DNA of 64,000 nucleotides from Podarcis raffonei (Eukaryota; Chordata; Lepidosauria; Squamata; Lacertidae): the NCBI RefSeq assembly GCF_027172205.1, contig NC_070605.1:26654304-26718303 (forward strand), in the 5' to 3' direction. The position numbers and the translations under genes were made by a program. Numbering within the stretch: the stretch's first letter is position 1; every line of letters starts with the position of its first letter. Under the pieces are notes generated by a model. That model worked only from the letters and a program-made list of their open reading frames with translations. It did not search any database and was not told where the DNA came from. Below, piece after piece: positions 1-10,928 of the stretch.

Positions 1-477
1 CTGCATTGCTGCTGTAGCAAAACAAGAAGCAACTCCTTCCTTTGGATCTCAGCTTCTTTCTATAATGAAATAGAACCCTAGGTCCATGACTTTCCTTTCT
101 GAAACATTTGTGGCCTTTAAACCACGGCTTTATTTTAATAATTGCACTTGACATAAAATATTCGAACAGGCTAAAGGCTGGATTAAAATTCTATGGTGTT
201 GATTTCAAACGTTAAGGCACTCTCGAAATTAATTTTAAATTGCAGCTGGGTTCATGTTAGTTTAACTCATAGCCCCATCCTGCATCTCATATGTGGAGAC
301 ACAGATGACCTCATTTCCAAGTGCTCTCAATTTTACACCTTCCACAAGCTCTGTGGCTGCTAAATAAAACAAAACCAAGGTCTTCTTTCCCCTCCATCCT
401 AGTTTTCAATACATCTGCAATGGGAAAAGCAGTATGAGCTCTGCCATTGTGTGTTTATATGTATGTGTGTGTCATTC

Positions 478-480
<3 letters not shown>
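1..480. other. AT-rich intergenic DNA, nothing recognised
   Basis: No open frame of note and no repeat family that I recognise. Unique-looking AT-rich sequence up to the microsatellite that follows. Confidence 0.5.

Positions 481-514
<34 letters not shown>
481..514. repeat. (GT)17 microsatellite
   Basis: Uninterrupted GT dinucleotide run, followed by TATATAA and a short imperfect CA-rich reverse arm. Confidence 0.95.
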
Positions 515-519
<5 letters not shown>

Positions 520-806
520 AACATACACAGAGTACACACACCATTGCCAAGGTTGTGTGCATGCACATGTGTATTCATGAAATGAATTAGTATTTTATAT
601 GCAAAGTCTCTCCTGCACTCATCCTCTCAACTGTTGTTACCGTTAATTAACGAGTTAACATGCTTATAATACCCCACCATTCTTTCTTAAAAGTAAACCA
701 GTGAACTAAATGGACCAAACACAGATAAACAAACCCATTTTTGAAAAAGCAGTTAACTCATAAACATAACCAAACCTCAAGCTTATATTTGGTTGTAGAC
801 ATAATA

Positions 807-1036
807 CAGTGGTACCTTGGGTCACAGATGCTTCAGGTTACAGACGCTTCAGGTAACAGACTCAGAAATAGTACCTCAGGTTAAGAACTTTGCTTCAGGA
901 TGAGAACAGAAATCATGTGGCGGCATGGCAGCAGCAGGAGGCCCCATTAGCTAAAGTGGTGCCTCAGGTTAAGAACAGTTTCAGGTTAAGAACGGACCTC
1001 CGGAACGAATTAGGTTCTTAACCCGAGGTACCACTG
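807..1036. mobile_element. Palindromic TA-flanked MITE, copy 1 of 5
   Basis: Begins CAGTGGTACCTTGGGT and ends with the inverted counterpart CCCGAGGTACCACTG, with TA on each side (805-806 and 1037-1038). TIRs plus a TA duplication fit a non-autonomous Tc1/mariner-type element, probably Tigger/pogo-like. The interior reads AGGTTAAGAAC several times. It has no coding capacity. Four relatives occur at 23.7, 26.2, 36.5 and 42.5 kb. Confidence 0.85.
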
Positions 1037-1038
1037 TA

Positions 1039-1740
1039 CCAAGATGGTATTGTTGGGAGGCTGATTCTATCTCCTCTGACGTATAACATTGATCTGGGCA
1101 GGCTGAATGTCAGGGCCCAACAGTAAACTTCCACGGTCCTAGGACCCCAGCCGGCCAACCAACACTGGCATCTGCCCTGGGACCTTCATGCCAGCTGGTT
1201 ATGAGCCACCATTTTTAATTTCCAACACTGCCCACCAGGCATCCAGCATAGGGGTACTCCCTGCTCTGCCTCTCCCGGACCTCGCTTGGGCTTGGGTGGA
1301 GAAGCAGGGAACTGAAGGGGGCAGGAAGGTCAACCTGCCTGGCCCAGCTTCATCCGCCTGATGCTCGCTTGGTCCACCTCACTCTGCCTGCCCCCTACCA
1401 CTGCCTGTCCACACGCTGGGGAGCGGTCACCAACTTCCAACCTTCCCTATATCTGGAGTCACTTTGCACACTCACTCTGTCTCCTCCCCATGTTCCCTTC
1501 CTGTTAAAGTGGGGTGGTTCCCCCTTGTAAGCACGCAGGGGCTTGGAATATAACCGCCACATAAGTGGGGTAGGGGGAGCCTGTATATCCCTATGTTATT
1601 TATTTCCTTTGTGGCTGAGTGTGCCAGCCTTTGCTATTGGAGGCCTCATGATTCAAAAGCAGTTCAGAGTGATGGTTACTGCAGAAATTGTTAGAGAAAA
1701 GGCTGGGTTTTACAAGAGAGAGAAGGAAGGTAGCTACGTA
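1039..1740. other. GC-richer intergenic DNA, not identified
   Basis: About 700 bases, C-rich on this strand (many CCTGCC and CTGCCT words). It could be an old repeat that I do not know. Frames crossing it have no recognisable domain. Confidence 0.35.
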
Positions 1741-1747
1741 GTCATTT

Positions 1748-1865
1748 TACACTGCAATCCTGGTAAGCCTATTTACTCAGAAGTAAATCCCGCTATGTTT
1801 CAATTGGGCTTACTCCCACGTAAGTGCAGCCATACAGTGCAAGCTACAAAACATGTCTATACCCA
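1748..1865. repeat. Short dispersed palindromic repeat (TGCAATCCT type)
   Basis: Contains the signature TGCAATCCT, then TACTCAGAAGTAA, a central GGGCTTACTC and a GTGCAAGC end. The same short element recurs about a dozen times in the window. It is an old, diverged copy. Confidence 0.6.
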
Positions 1866-2410
1866 GGTACACGGAGTGTTATTGTGCGAAATGATTACAC
1901 AGAGTTATTCCCAAGATTGTTGCCTTCATTTCTCGGCCCTCCTAAGGAATAGCAAAGGAAAGGAGTCAAGAAAGAAAACACATTTTTATTGAGATGTAAA
2001 TTACGTTTTAGCTCTGTGTATTATTCAAATCTGTTGCTGAGGAAGAAAGGAATATTTACCCGTCTTGGGTTGCTGCTGACTAAGGAAACAGGGGCAGGGG
2101 GAGGGAAATCACTCAAACATAAATATTTTATAGAGACACTCTCCAATATTTCTATTGTTAGTGCTGCTCCCATCATCTATTATATACCTTTTGCAATGGA
2201 CATTCAGGGTGCTTCCAGACGGCCGCTATTTTGGGGTGGGATTCAGTCACATCTTAGCAAATTAAGGCTAAGTTGATGGAGAGGTCTTGCACAACAAACC
2301 TCTTCCCCAAATATTGCCCCCCCCCCGCAATAATTGCTGGGTAAATCTGCTGGATAGTGTGGGGTAGCATTTGCCTTGACACAGCATCATCTAATCTCCC
2401 CACAAACAAG

Positions 2411-2455
2411 ATGTTGTTGTTGTTTAGTAGTGTCCGACTCTTCGTGACCCGGACA
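2411..2455 (-). repeat. Bov-B/RTE-type 3' tail fragment
   Basis: Reverse-strand copy of the tail GTCCGACTCTTCGTGACC preceded by TTG repeats. It matches the ends of the larger Bov-B pieces at 15.7-16.2 and 17.2-17.4 kb. It may belong to a LINE or to a SINE borrowing this tail. Confidence 0.6.
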
Positions 2456-2782
2456 ATCTCATATAATAACAAATCAGGATGGATGCTCAACAAGCAGGTT
2501 GTCTGGAAGAGACTCCAGGGTGCTCCAAGACATGTATCATATTTATTGTGAGATGAGGATTCCTTATGCATGCGAGGTTTTTGCAGCAAACACAGGATGT
2601 TGTTCACATCAAATGCCAGCCCATATGCTCCCCACCAATGTTGGTTATGACCTGTTTTTGATATCTTACAGTCTGCATATGCTAAATTGAAGCAACGTCT
2701 GGAAGCCACAATAAGCATTAAAGCATACAAGTGAAAACTAGGAGTCATTCCCAACATTTCTTGTAATCAAGGATGAAGACTC

Positions 2783-2872
2783 TTGTGGCCCTCCAGATAG
2801 TTTTGAACTTCAACTCCCATCAGTCCTAGCTAACATGATCAATGGTTATGGATGATGGGAGCTGTAGTCAAG
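2783..2872. mobile_element. hAT-like palindromic MITE, old copy
   Basis: GGCCCTCCAGAT, AACTCCCATCA and GATGGGAGCTGTAGTC show the fold-back pattern of the commonest MITE in this window. Both ends are worn. Confidence 0.6.
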
Positions 2873-2999
2873 TAATGCGAGAAGTGACACAGGTTACTCA
2901 TGGCTGTTCTACATCCGGTTATAAACGTAAGCATTTTCTAGCCTTGTGGCTGGAAATCCAAAGCAGGGTACACTAGTACACACTCTCTCTCTTACAGAA

Positions 3000-3094
3000 G
3001 GGATGGGGAACCTGTGGCCCTCCAGATATTACTGGAATACAACTCCCATCATCCCTGACCATTGGCCATGCTGGCCGGGATTGATGAGAGTTTT
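3000..3094. mobile_element. hAT-like palindromic MITE, left half
   Basis: GGGATGGGGAACCTGTGGC, then CTCCAGATATTACTGG and AACTCCCATCATCCCTGACC: a well-kept left arm. The right arm fades after GATTGATGAGAG. Confidence 0.75.
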
Positions 3095-3345
3095 TCTTTT
3101 TTATCTACATAGCAGACTAGTGAGAACAACAAAAAAAGCAAACTAAAGGAAAAGAAAAAGCTAGTGTTTTGTATAGTTTGGTGCAGCAAGAGAGTAGCCA
3201 CGTGAACAGAAAATGCTCAGAATTAATAATAATCCTACAAAAGCAAATACAACTTGATTTGGAGCCAGTCCAAGAAGCCAAATCACGGGAGCATTTTCCT
3301 AATCAAGATATGGAATAATTTTGCTCATATCTTTATATTTTACAA

Positions 3346-3483
3346 CAGGAGTGAGGAACCGTTGGCTTGCCAGAATGCTGCTGAACTGCAACTCCCATCA
3401 GCCCTACCAAGCATGGCCAATGGCAAGGGCTTTTAAGTTGTACTTCAGCAACATCTGGTGAGCCAAAGGTTCCCCGCTCCTGT
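3346..3483. mobile_element. hAT-like palindromic MITE, full length
   Basis: Left end ACAGGAGTGAGGAACCGTTG and right end CAAAGGTTCCCCGCTCCTGT pair with each other. The centre holds AACTCCCATCAGCCCTACCA and its partial inverse. A complete copy of the family. Confidence 0.8.
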
Positions 3484-3499
3484 TTCATAAAAGCAGAGC

Positions 3500-4450
3500 A
3501 TCTGCTTGAAAGTTATTTTCATAAATCAGAATCTTTTGTTCCATATAAGTCTTTGGCTCTGAAATCCTCATGGTTCATTCCAAGCATCCTGAGGGACCCT
3601 ATCCGAAGATCCCTTCAGACCACTCAGTTTTGTGGAGCTGAAGTGTTTAAGAACATCTGTCACCACCAATTCTGTTGTGGTATTTGCACAAAATCCAGGA
3701 AACTCATTGAACCATTGAGTCAATCAATTCTTATAATACAGACAGAAGGAACATTATTTCAGCTCAACTGAGAGTAATATGTGTCACCCAGAGCCGTAAG
3801 ATTTGCTGTAGCAGCACAGAAACTGAGAACAAATGTATTGCTACAAATGCTGCAAACTGTCAAAATAAAATGTGCTTCAAAATATAAGGACTGCCTACAT
3901 GTACCCTGTTCTTTCCCTGCTTGTTTGGGTACAGTTTTATGCTATTCTTGATTTCATCTTCTTGCAACGATGTCCAACTCTTGAAGCAACCTAGATGATT
4001 TAAAAAATAGTATTTCATTGCAAGGACATTGCAAGTGTTTTGAACATGTTCAGTAATTGTAGTCTTTTGGAAAGGCACTCTGGACAGGATCAAGGATGTG
4101 ACTGGTAACATTCATTTAATTCAAGGTTAGAGCTGTACAGATATATATTTCTGGAGGAGGTTTGCAGACAACTGATAGTATTTTTGCTAACTGTGGAATA
4201 TCTATTTCAGCTTCTTGGGGATCTTCAACCATTCCATGTTGGATTGGTTTTCTCAGATTTTGACATTAGCTCTGAAGAAAACACTTAAGTATTAAAGAAG
4301 ACTGAAAGGAAAAACACCAACCAACCCATTTATTGAAAGAATTGCCAGTTGGGTAGATGTGCTGCTGGAAATTGGAGGAAGAGAGAGTGCTTTTGAGACC
4401 TGCTTGTTAGGCCTCCCAGAGGCATCTGTTTGGCCACTCTGAAAACAGGA
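3500..4450. other. Intergenic DNA, nothing recognised
   Basis: About 950 bases of AT-rich sequence without a recognisable repeat or exon. Confidence 0.45.
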
Positions 4451-4454
4451 TACT

Positions 4455-4505
4455 GGACTACATTGGCCATTGGCCTGATCCAGCAGGCTCTTATTATGCT
4501 AGTTT
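4455..4505 (+). repeat. Worn SINE/LINE 3' fragment
   Basis: The words GGATACTGGACTACATTGG and CCTGATCCAGCAGGCTCTT belong to a dispersed squamate repeat end whose class I cannot fix. Only about 50 bases survive. Confidence 0.45.
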
Positions 4506-4931
4506 TTTGCAGCAAGAACAACAAAGAGTCTTGTGGCACCTTCAAGTGGCATAAGGCTCTTTGTAATACTTACTGAAAGTTGGAATTTAGTTGTCAATTC
4601 CATTGGCCAGGAGCTACCATTGAGGAAGCCCTCCAATAGACTCCCAAGGGTGGGGGCGTTCAAAAGGGCATCTCCAACAGATAGGATGCTGCCTTATAAG
4701 GAGCCAGACCATTGGTCCATCCAGCTCAGAACTTGCCTATACTGAAATCTCCCAAGATTTCAGAAAAAGATAATTCACAGTCCTATCTGGAGATGCGCAA
4801 GGGATGCGGGTGGCACTGTGGGTTAAACCACAGAGCCTAGGACTTGCCGATCAGAAGGTCGGCGGTTCGAATCCCCGCAACGGGATGAGCCCCCGTTGCT
4901 CGGTCCCTGCTCCTGCCAACCTAGCAGTTCA

Positions 4932-5319
4932 TGTGGAGTTTGGAACTGACAGGGTCAAAACTCCGTGGTGTCCTGTATCTGGGAGGAGGAGGAGCTTGTC
5001 GCAGAGAAGTGAGTCACAGCGCGTGTCTGCTTTCAGACTTGCTTTCGATTCTGACTGAGAAGCAGCTCAGCTCAGAGGCTGCGTGTGTGCTTTTGGAGCA
5101 CGGCTGAGAATGTCACCAAGTTCCGATGGAGTGTGACTAATTTATGGCTTGTAAATAAAAGCTTCTAGAGATAAGAACCGAACTGTCTCTGGACTTGATT
5201 TATCCCTCATCTCACACGGACACAGGACCGCTGCTACTCTGCTCTCCTGCCAGGTCAGCTTCAAGCAGAGCCACGCAAGGGAAGCGTGACTGGACGCAGG
5301 GGTTTTTATTTCACGCAAA
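4932..5319 (+). repeat. 5' LTR of the copia element
   Basis: Starts TGTGGAGTTTGGAAC and ends TTTCACGCAAA. Carries the polyadenylation signal AATAAA at 5154-5159. No difference from the 3' LTR found by eye. Confidence 0.95.
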
Positions 5320-5327
5320 GGTTATGG
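5320..5327 (+). other. Primer-binding site, half-tRNA type
   Basis: GGTTATGG directly follows the 5' LTR. It is complementary to the CCATAACC of the initiator tRNA-Met anticodon arm, the site used by Drosophila copia (half-tRNA priming), rather than to the 3' CCA end used by most LTR elements. Confidence 0.65.
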
Positions 5328-5499
5328 CGGTACGTGTTTCCTGACAAGTGTGAGAAGGGAGAAGGCTGCCAGCGGTGAGTTGCTGTGATCTCCTGCCAGG
5401 AAGGGCTGGAGAGCGGAGCCAAGAGCCAAGAGGGACGGCTGCTTCGAGAGTCCGGCTTGCTGGCACTGTGAGTACGCTGAAGCCCCGGGGGGAGGAAGA

Positions 5500-8400
5500 A
5501 TGGCTGCTGCACAGGCACAGCAGAGCCAAGAGAGCTACCCCGGTGAGAGGCTGAATGGGGCCAACTGGGAGGCCTGGTCAAGAGGAGCAAGGGGGTGGTT
5601 TGTGGCCACAGGGCTCTGGAGTCCAGTCCAGAAGGAGCCGGCCCCACCCATGCATGCTACTGCTCTGCTAAGTGAGAGAGAGCAGAGAGAGCTTTGCCTC
5701 TTGAAAGCAAGTGTGGACGCTTTGCTGTTGCCCCACCTGGAGGGCGTTAAATCGGCTCAGGCCGCCTGGCAGGTGCTGAGGAGTCTGTGCGAAAGCTCAG
5801 CAGGAGCCAAGGGCCGGGAGGAAGCCGAGGGCCAAGGGAGCAAGCCTCAGGCCGAAGTGAGAGCCAGACCAGAGGGGGCTGTTCCGGGAAGCTTTTGCAA
5901 TGCTTCAACACGTCTGTGTGCTGGAGAGCGGCTGAGAGCTGTGAAAGAGGGCACAGGCTGCACCCCAAGAGGCAGTGGGGGTGCAGGCCAGGCAGGCCGT
6001 TCCAAGAGCTCTGAGAAAGCCAAAGGCTCTGAAGGTTGTTTGTGCTTTGAGACGACGTCCAACGGCGCTGGGAAGCATCCGCTAGAAGCCCAGGCTGCCA
6101 AGGACACCGGCTGGCGTGGAATGTCAACAAAGCAGGTTCCCAAGGCCAGTTCCCAGCAAAGACGTGGGAAAGCAGCGGGCCAGGAGAAAAACAAAGACAA
6201 GGCGTCTTATCACCTCACAGCTGCGATGGTGTCTCTGAGAAAAGGCAAAAGCCTCAGTCGGGGGGAGGCTGTGGCCATGGCAACCGATGGGAGTGCGAGC
6301 AACGCCACGGCATCTTTGAAAAACAGCCAGAGACACTCTTTATCTCTCGTTGTCGATTCGGGAGCTTCGCATTGCCTCGTGACCTCTAGAGGGCTCCTGA
6401 GGAACTGCAAGACAGTTAAAACTGGACGTTATGTCACCTTAGCAGATGGGTCTCAAAGACCACTGACTGAATCTGGGTTTCTTTACTGTTCTTTTATAGA
6501 TCATTGGGTGCAAGCTTATGTGGTTCCAGAGCTTGCCCACTCTCTTTTAAGTGTGCCAGCTCTTATGGCTGCTGGGTTCGATGTTCTGTTCTCTAACAAT
6601 TTGTGTTCCTTCTACAGGGATGGGAAGAAGATCTACAGTGTCGAAAGAAAAGACACGCTCTTTCTGGTGGAGATGCCCATTGAAGATGGGGCTGGTGGGA
6701 ACATGGGGCTGGTGGAAAATGGGGCTAGTGGAGAGTCCATTAAAGACGCCCAAGGGCAGTGTGCAAATGTCCCACCACACCATGATTGTATACACTTATG
6801 GCACAGGAGATTTGGGCACGTAGGGTGGTCATATGTGAGGAAGGCCACAGGCAACACCATTGGGTGTAGGTTCAAAGCATGTGACAAATACCTAGATTGT
6901 CAAGCCTGTAAGCAATCAAAGGTCACAACATGCACATACCCCAGGTCAGAGAGGAGAACCAGTAAACCCTTTGAACTTGTCCATGCAGATTTGTCGGGCC
7001 CCATGCCGACACCTTCTTTAGCTGGATCTAAATGGGTTTTGCTTCTGGTTGACGATTTTTCTAGACATTCTTGGGTTTTTGCGCTGCAACAGAAGTCAGA
7101 GGCAGCTGCACTGATCAGGGATTGGATCACAGCAGTAGAGCTACGGTTCTCTACCAAGGTGATTTCCTTTCAATCTGATCGCGGGGGGGGAGTTCACAGG
7201 TTCTGCGCTGCAATCGTTCTTCAGGCAGAAGGGTATCAGTCATCGACTGACGGCCCCCCACTCTCCGCAACAGAATGGGGTTGCAGAGAGAAAATTTCGC
7301 ACACTACAGGAATCAGCGAATGCTATGTTGGCAGACTCGGGTTTGCCACAGCGCTTTTGGGCTGAGAGTTATAGGACAGCATGTTTCCTGCAGAACAGGG
7401 TGTTCAATTCAAGTGTAGGAGACACACCGTACTTTCTGCTTCACCGGAAGCAGCCTAAAGTGGGTTTTCTGCGCACTTTTGGGTCTACGGCTTGGGTTCT
7501 CATTCCAAAGGCCATGCGCAGAAAAGGTGAGCCAAGGTCTAGGAAGATGATCTTTGTAGGCTATGAGCCGGGTTCAAAGGCGTGGCGCTTCGCATACCCT
7601 ACTGGCAACCAGTCCAAGCTGCTTATTAGCGGCAGTGCTGAGTTTTGCGAGCAGAGTGGGTGGAAGCGTCTTCACGGGAATCCGGATGTTCTGTTAGACT
7701 CAGATGAGGAAGAGGAGGCGGACGAGGCTGAACCTGGTGCTGAGGTGCACAGTCCACAGCCACAGAGTCCAGAGCCGGGATCTCCAAGGGAGAGGCTCCG
7801 TATCTCTCCGAAAGGGAGTCCCAGGACCCCTCCACAGGTCTCTGTCAAGTCTGAGCTAAGGAGTGAACCATCCTCGCCAGCAGAACCAGCTGTTCGCCCT
7901 AAACGGCGCAGCAGGTCAGAGGGGGATGTTTCTGACACAGAGGATAGTAGGGTTGATCCAGGTGAATCAGGCGCAGTTCCAGAATTCACGCTGAGGAGGT
8001 CAGCAAGATCAACCAAAGGGAAGCCACCTGAAAGGTATGAAGCCACGAGTGTCTGGGTTGGTGTGGCTAGATGTGAACCTGAATCCTTTGAGGATGTTCA
8101 GATGTTGCCTCGGGAAGAAGCCAGCAAATGGCATGAGGCGATGCAGAAGGAGATGAACTCAATGGAGTCTCTTGGAGTGTTCTCACTCACACAGCTGCCG
8201 GCTAACCAGCAAGCTGTAGGCTGCAGATGGGTTTACCGACTTAAACCCACAGAAGCAGGAGAACCACAGTACAAAGCGAGGTTAGTGGCCCGTGGATTCA
8301 CACAGAGAAGGGGTGTCCACTTCACAGAGGTATATTCGCCGACCTCAAGGGCGGAGACTTTGAGAACGCTTTTGGCGATAGCAGCACAGAGAGGTTGGAA

Positions 8401-9654
8401 GGTGAACCATTTTGATGTAGATGTCGCCTACCTGAACTCAGATCTCCAGGAGGAGTTGTACATGCTTCCTCCTCCAGGGTTTGAAGTCAGTGAGCCGGGC
8501 GTCGTGTGGCGGTTGCACAAATCCATCTATGGATTACGCCAATCTGCCAGGAATTGGAATATGTGCCTACATGAAGCCTTAGAAGAGCTAGGTTTTAAAA
8601 GATCCCTTGCAGACAGTTGTCTTTACATTAGAGATTCAGGCTTACAACAGCAAGTAGCTCAGGTGTTTGTTGATGATATCTTGCTCATGGCACGGACAGG
8701 TGAACAGGTGGAGAAGTTTGCTAAGGAGCTTGGAAAGCGGTTCAAGCTGAAGCAACTTGGAGATGTCAAGTCCTATCTAGGCGTAGAGATCACAAGAGCA
8801 AGTGATGGAAGCTTTTTGCTTCGCCAGAAAGGTAAGATTGAGCAGTTGCTTGAGAAGTTCAGGATGTCTGAATGTGCAGGTGCCAGATCACCCATGGAGA
8901 CTGGGTACGTGAAGGAGTGTCAGCAAGTAGAACGCGTGGTGTTCGAAAATACTGAGCTCTTTCAGTCAGCTCTGGGTAGTCTGTTGTACCTGTCACAGTG
9001 GAGCAGACCAGACATAGCGTTTGCTGTCAATCTGCTCAGTAGAGAGGCATCAAGTCCTAGTGTGCAGGCCTGGAATGGTGTTAAGCGGGTGCTACGTTAC
9101 CTGCAAGATACCAAAGACTTTTGCCTCAAGATGTCAGCTGAGGGCGATGTCAAGCTGACCGCCTGGGTGGATTCGGATTGGGCTAACCTTGAGGACCGCA
9201 AATCAGTGTCAGGCCTAGTGGTGAAGTTTGGGGACTCAGTGATTGGGTGGAGGTCCCGGAAGCAAAGTCTCATAGCGCTTTCATCTACTGAAGCTGAGTT
9301 CAGTGCGCTATCAGAGGTTTGCAGAGAACTGGAGTTCTATGTGTGTTTGGTCGAGGAAATCTGTGGAGAGAATTGTCTGCCCGTTGTGGTGCATGAAGAC
9401 AATCAACCATGCCTCAAATTAGCTGAGTCAGGGCAATTCAAGGCGAGGACCAAACATTTGGACATACGGTTCCGGAATGTATGTCAGAGCGTTCATGAGG
9501 GGCTAGTTGCTCTGAAATACTGTCCCTCAACCAAGAACCTCGCTGATGGTTTCACAAAACCATTAACCTTCCAGAAGCACAAGGAGTTCTGTGAGGGTCT
9601 GTGTATGGGGAAAGCATTGTTGGCTATTGTCCCCAGATGCAGGACAAGAGGGGG
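5500..9654 (+). mobile_element. Copia gag-pol internal region
   Basis: Roughly in order: gag from about 5500, beginning MAAAQAQQSQ and including the copia-type stretch LNGANWEAWSRGARGW; aspartic protease around 6330-6610 with the active-site triad in VVDSGASHC; integrase from about 6780 with the zinc-binding LWHRRFGH and CQACKQSK motifs followed by the core (HADLSGPMP, VDDFSRHSW); reverse transcriptase about 8120-8860 with WVYRLKP, FDVDVAYLN, SIYGLRQSARNWN and the catalytic FVDDIL; RNase H about 9150-9600 with WVDSDWAN, LSSTEAEF and TKHLDIRF. The coding frame runs on into the 3' LTR. Copia proteins are normally made as one gag-pol polyprotein. The region shows about one break. Confidence 0.93.
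9646..9654 (+). other. Polypurine tract
   Basis: AAGAGGGGG abuts the start of the 3' LTR (TGTGGAG), the expected plus-strand priming site. Confidence 0.85.
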
Positions 9655-10042
9655 TGTGGAGTTTGGAACTGACAGGGTCAAAACTCCGTGGTGTCCTGTA
9701 TCTGGGAGGAGGAGGAGCTTGTCGCAGAGAAGTGAGTCACAGCGCGTGTCTGCTTTCAGACTTGCTTTCGATTCTGACTGAGAAGCAGCTCAGCTCAGAG
9801 GCTGCGTGTGTGCTTTTGGAGCACGGCTGAGAATGTCACCAAGTTCCGATGGAGTGTGACTAATTTATGGCTTGTAAATAAAAGCTTCTAGAGATAAGAA
9901 CCGAACTGTCTCTGGACTTGATTTATCCCTCATCTCACACGGACACAGGACCGCTGCTACTCTGCTCTCCTGCCAGGTCAGCTTCAAGCAGAGCCACGCA
10001 AGGGAAGCGTGACTGGACGCAGGGGTTTTTATTTCACGCAAA
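9655..10042 (+). repeat. 3' LTR of the copia element
   Basis: Same 388 bases as the 5' LTR, with AATAAA at 9877-9882, followed by the right copy of the GTTCA duplication. Confidence 0.95.
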
Positions 10043-10495
10043 GTTCAAAAGCACGTCAAAGTGCAAGTAGATAAATAGGTACCACTCCAGTGGGAAGGTA
10101 AACAGTGCTCCTCTGGTTCGCCAGAAGTGGCTTAGTCATGCTGGCCACATAACCGGGAAGCTGTACGCCGGCTCCCTCAGCCAATGAAGTGAGATGAGCG
10201 CCGCAACCCCAGAGTCGGTCACGACTGGACCTAATGGTCAAGGGTCCCTTTACCTTTATCTGGAGATGCTGAGGATTGCACTTTCTACATGCAAAGCAGG
10301 TGAGCCACTACTGAGCTGGTACCAGGTTGGTATAGAAGTGTTCTGTCATATGCTTGGGAGCTCAAGCTGCTTAGGGTTTTAATGAAGATCACTTATCACA
10401 ATCACACATGTCCACTGTGTTTGTTTAGAAAGAAAAACCATCACGAACTCATTTGCATTTCCAAGCCCTTCAAATTTGGATGGGTAGCATTTAGG

Positions 10496-10570
10496 ACAGG
10501 GATGGGGATCCTGTGGCCTCTGGGTGTTGCTGGACTGTGTGTCAATCCATCATTCCCACCTACAATGGTG
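10496..10570. mobile_element. hAT-like palindromic MITE, left half
   Basis: ACAGGGATGGGGATCCTGTG then GTTGCTGGACTGTG. The left arm only; a reverse Sauria SINE follows directly. Confidence 0.6.
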
Positions 10571-10573
10571 TAA

Positions 10574-10928
10574 AAGGTAAAGGTACCCCTGCTCGTACGG
10601 GCTAGTCGTGTCCGACTCTAGGGTTGTGCGCCCATCTCACTTAAGAGGCCGGGGGCCAGCGATGTCCGCAGACACTTCCGGATCACGTGGCCAGCGTGAC
10701 AAGCTGCATCTGGCGAGCCAGCTCAGCACACGGAAACGCCGTTTACCTTCCCGCTAGTAAGCGGTCCCTATTTATCTACTTGCACCCGGGGGTGCTTTCG
10801 AACTGCTAGGTTGGCAGGCGCTGGGACCGAGCAACGGGAGCGCACCCCACCGCGGGGATTCAAACCGCCGACCTGACGATTGGCAAGTCCTAGGCGCTGG
10901 GTTTTACCCACAGCGCAACCCGCGTCCC
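10574..10928 (-). mobile_element. Sauria SINE, diverged subfamily
   Basis: Reverse orientation: tail AAAGGTAAAGGTACCCCTG at the left, tRNA-like head ending CCCGCGTCCC at the right. Flanked by TACAATGG on both sides (10561 and 10929). The tail reads GTCGTGTCCGACTCTAGGG, unlike the GTCGGCCACGACTGGACC type of the other four copies, so it is a separate subfamily. Confidence 0.85.

Larger units (their letters stand above)
4932..10042 (+). mobile_element. Ty1/copia LTR retrotransposon
   Basis: A 5,111-bp element with two 388-bp LTRs, a primer-binding site just after the 5' LTR, a polypurine tract just before the 3' LTR, and a 5-bp target duplication GTTCA (4927-4931 and 10043-10047). Domain order is gag, protease, integrase, reverse transcriptase, RNase H; integrase before reverse transcriptase is the copia (Pseudoviridae) arrangement. 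Length is close to that of Drosophila copia (about 5.1 kb). The LTRs look identical, so the insertion is young. The coding region shows about one break, so this copy is probably not autonomous. It sits inside a Sauria SINE. Copia elements are uncommon in amniotes. Confidence 0.95.
4797..10257 (+). mobile_element. Sauria SINE split by the copia element
   Basis: Left part 4801-4931 starts GGGATGCGGGTGGCACTGTG with a tRNA-like promoter (box B-like GGTTCGAATCC). Right part from 10043 continues AAAAGCACGTCAAAGTGC and ends with the Bov-B-like tail GGACCTAATGG to CCCTTTACCTTT. The SINE has a 13-bp target duplication, TATCTGGAGATGC, at 4784-4796 and 10257-10269. Family knowledge: RNA polymerase III transcript mobilised by Bov-B LINE machinery. 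Confidence 0.9.
4681..10317 (-). repeat. tRNA-derived SINE, split by two later insertions
   Basis: Left piece 4681-4796 (GGATGCTGCCTTATAAGG, then CCAGACCATTGGTCCAT) and right piece about 10270-10317 (CATGCAAAGCAGGTGAGC, then the reversed tRNA-like box ACTGAGCT) are the two ends of one reverse-oriented SINE. The same family is intact at 54.7 and 63.8 kb. Everything between is a Sauria SINE that itself carries the copia element. This is the oldest layer of the nest. Confidence 0.8.

Noticed and set aside
4932-10042. Reading the copia element as an intact autonomous copy
   Set aside because: LTRs and ends look whole, but the coding region shows about one break.
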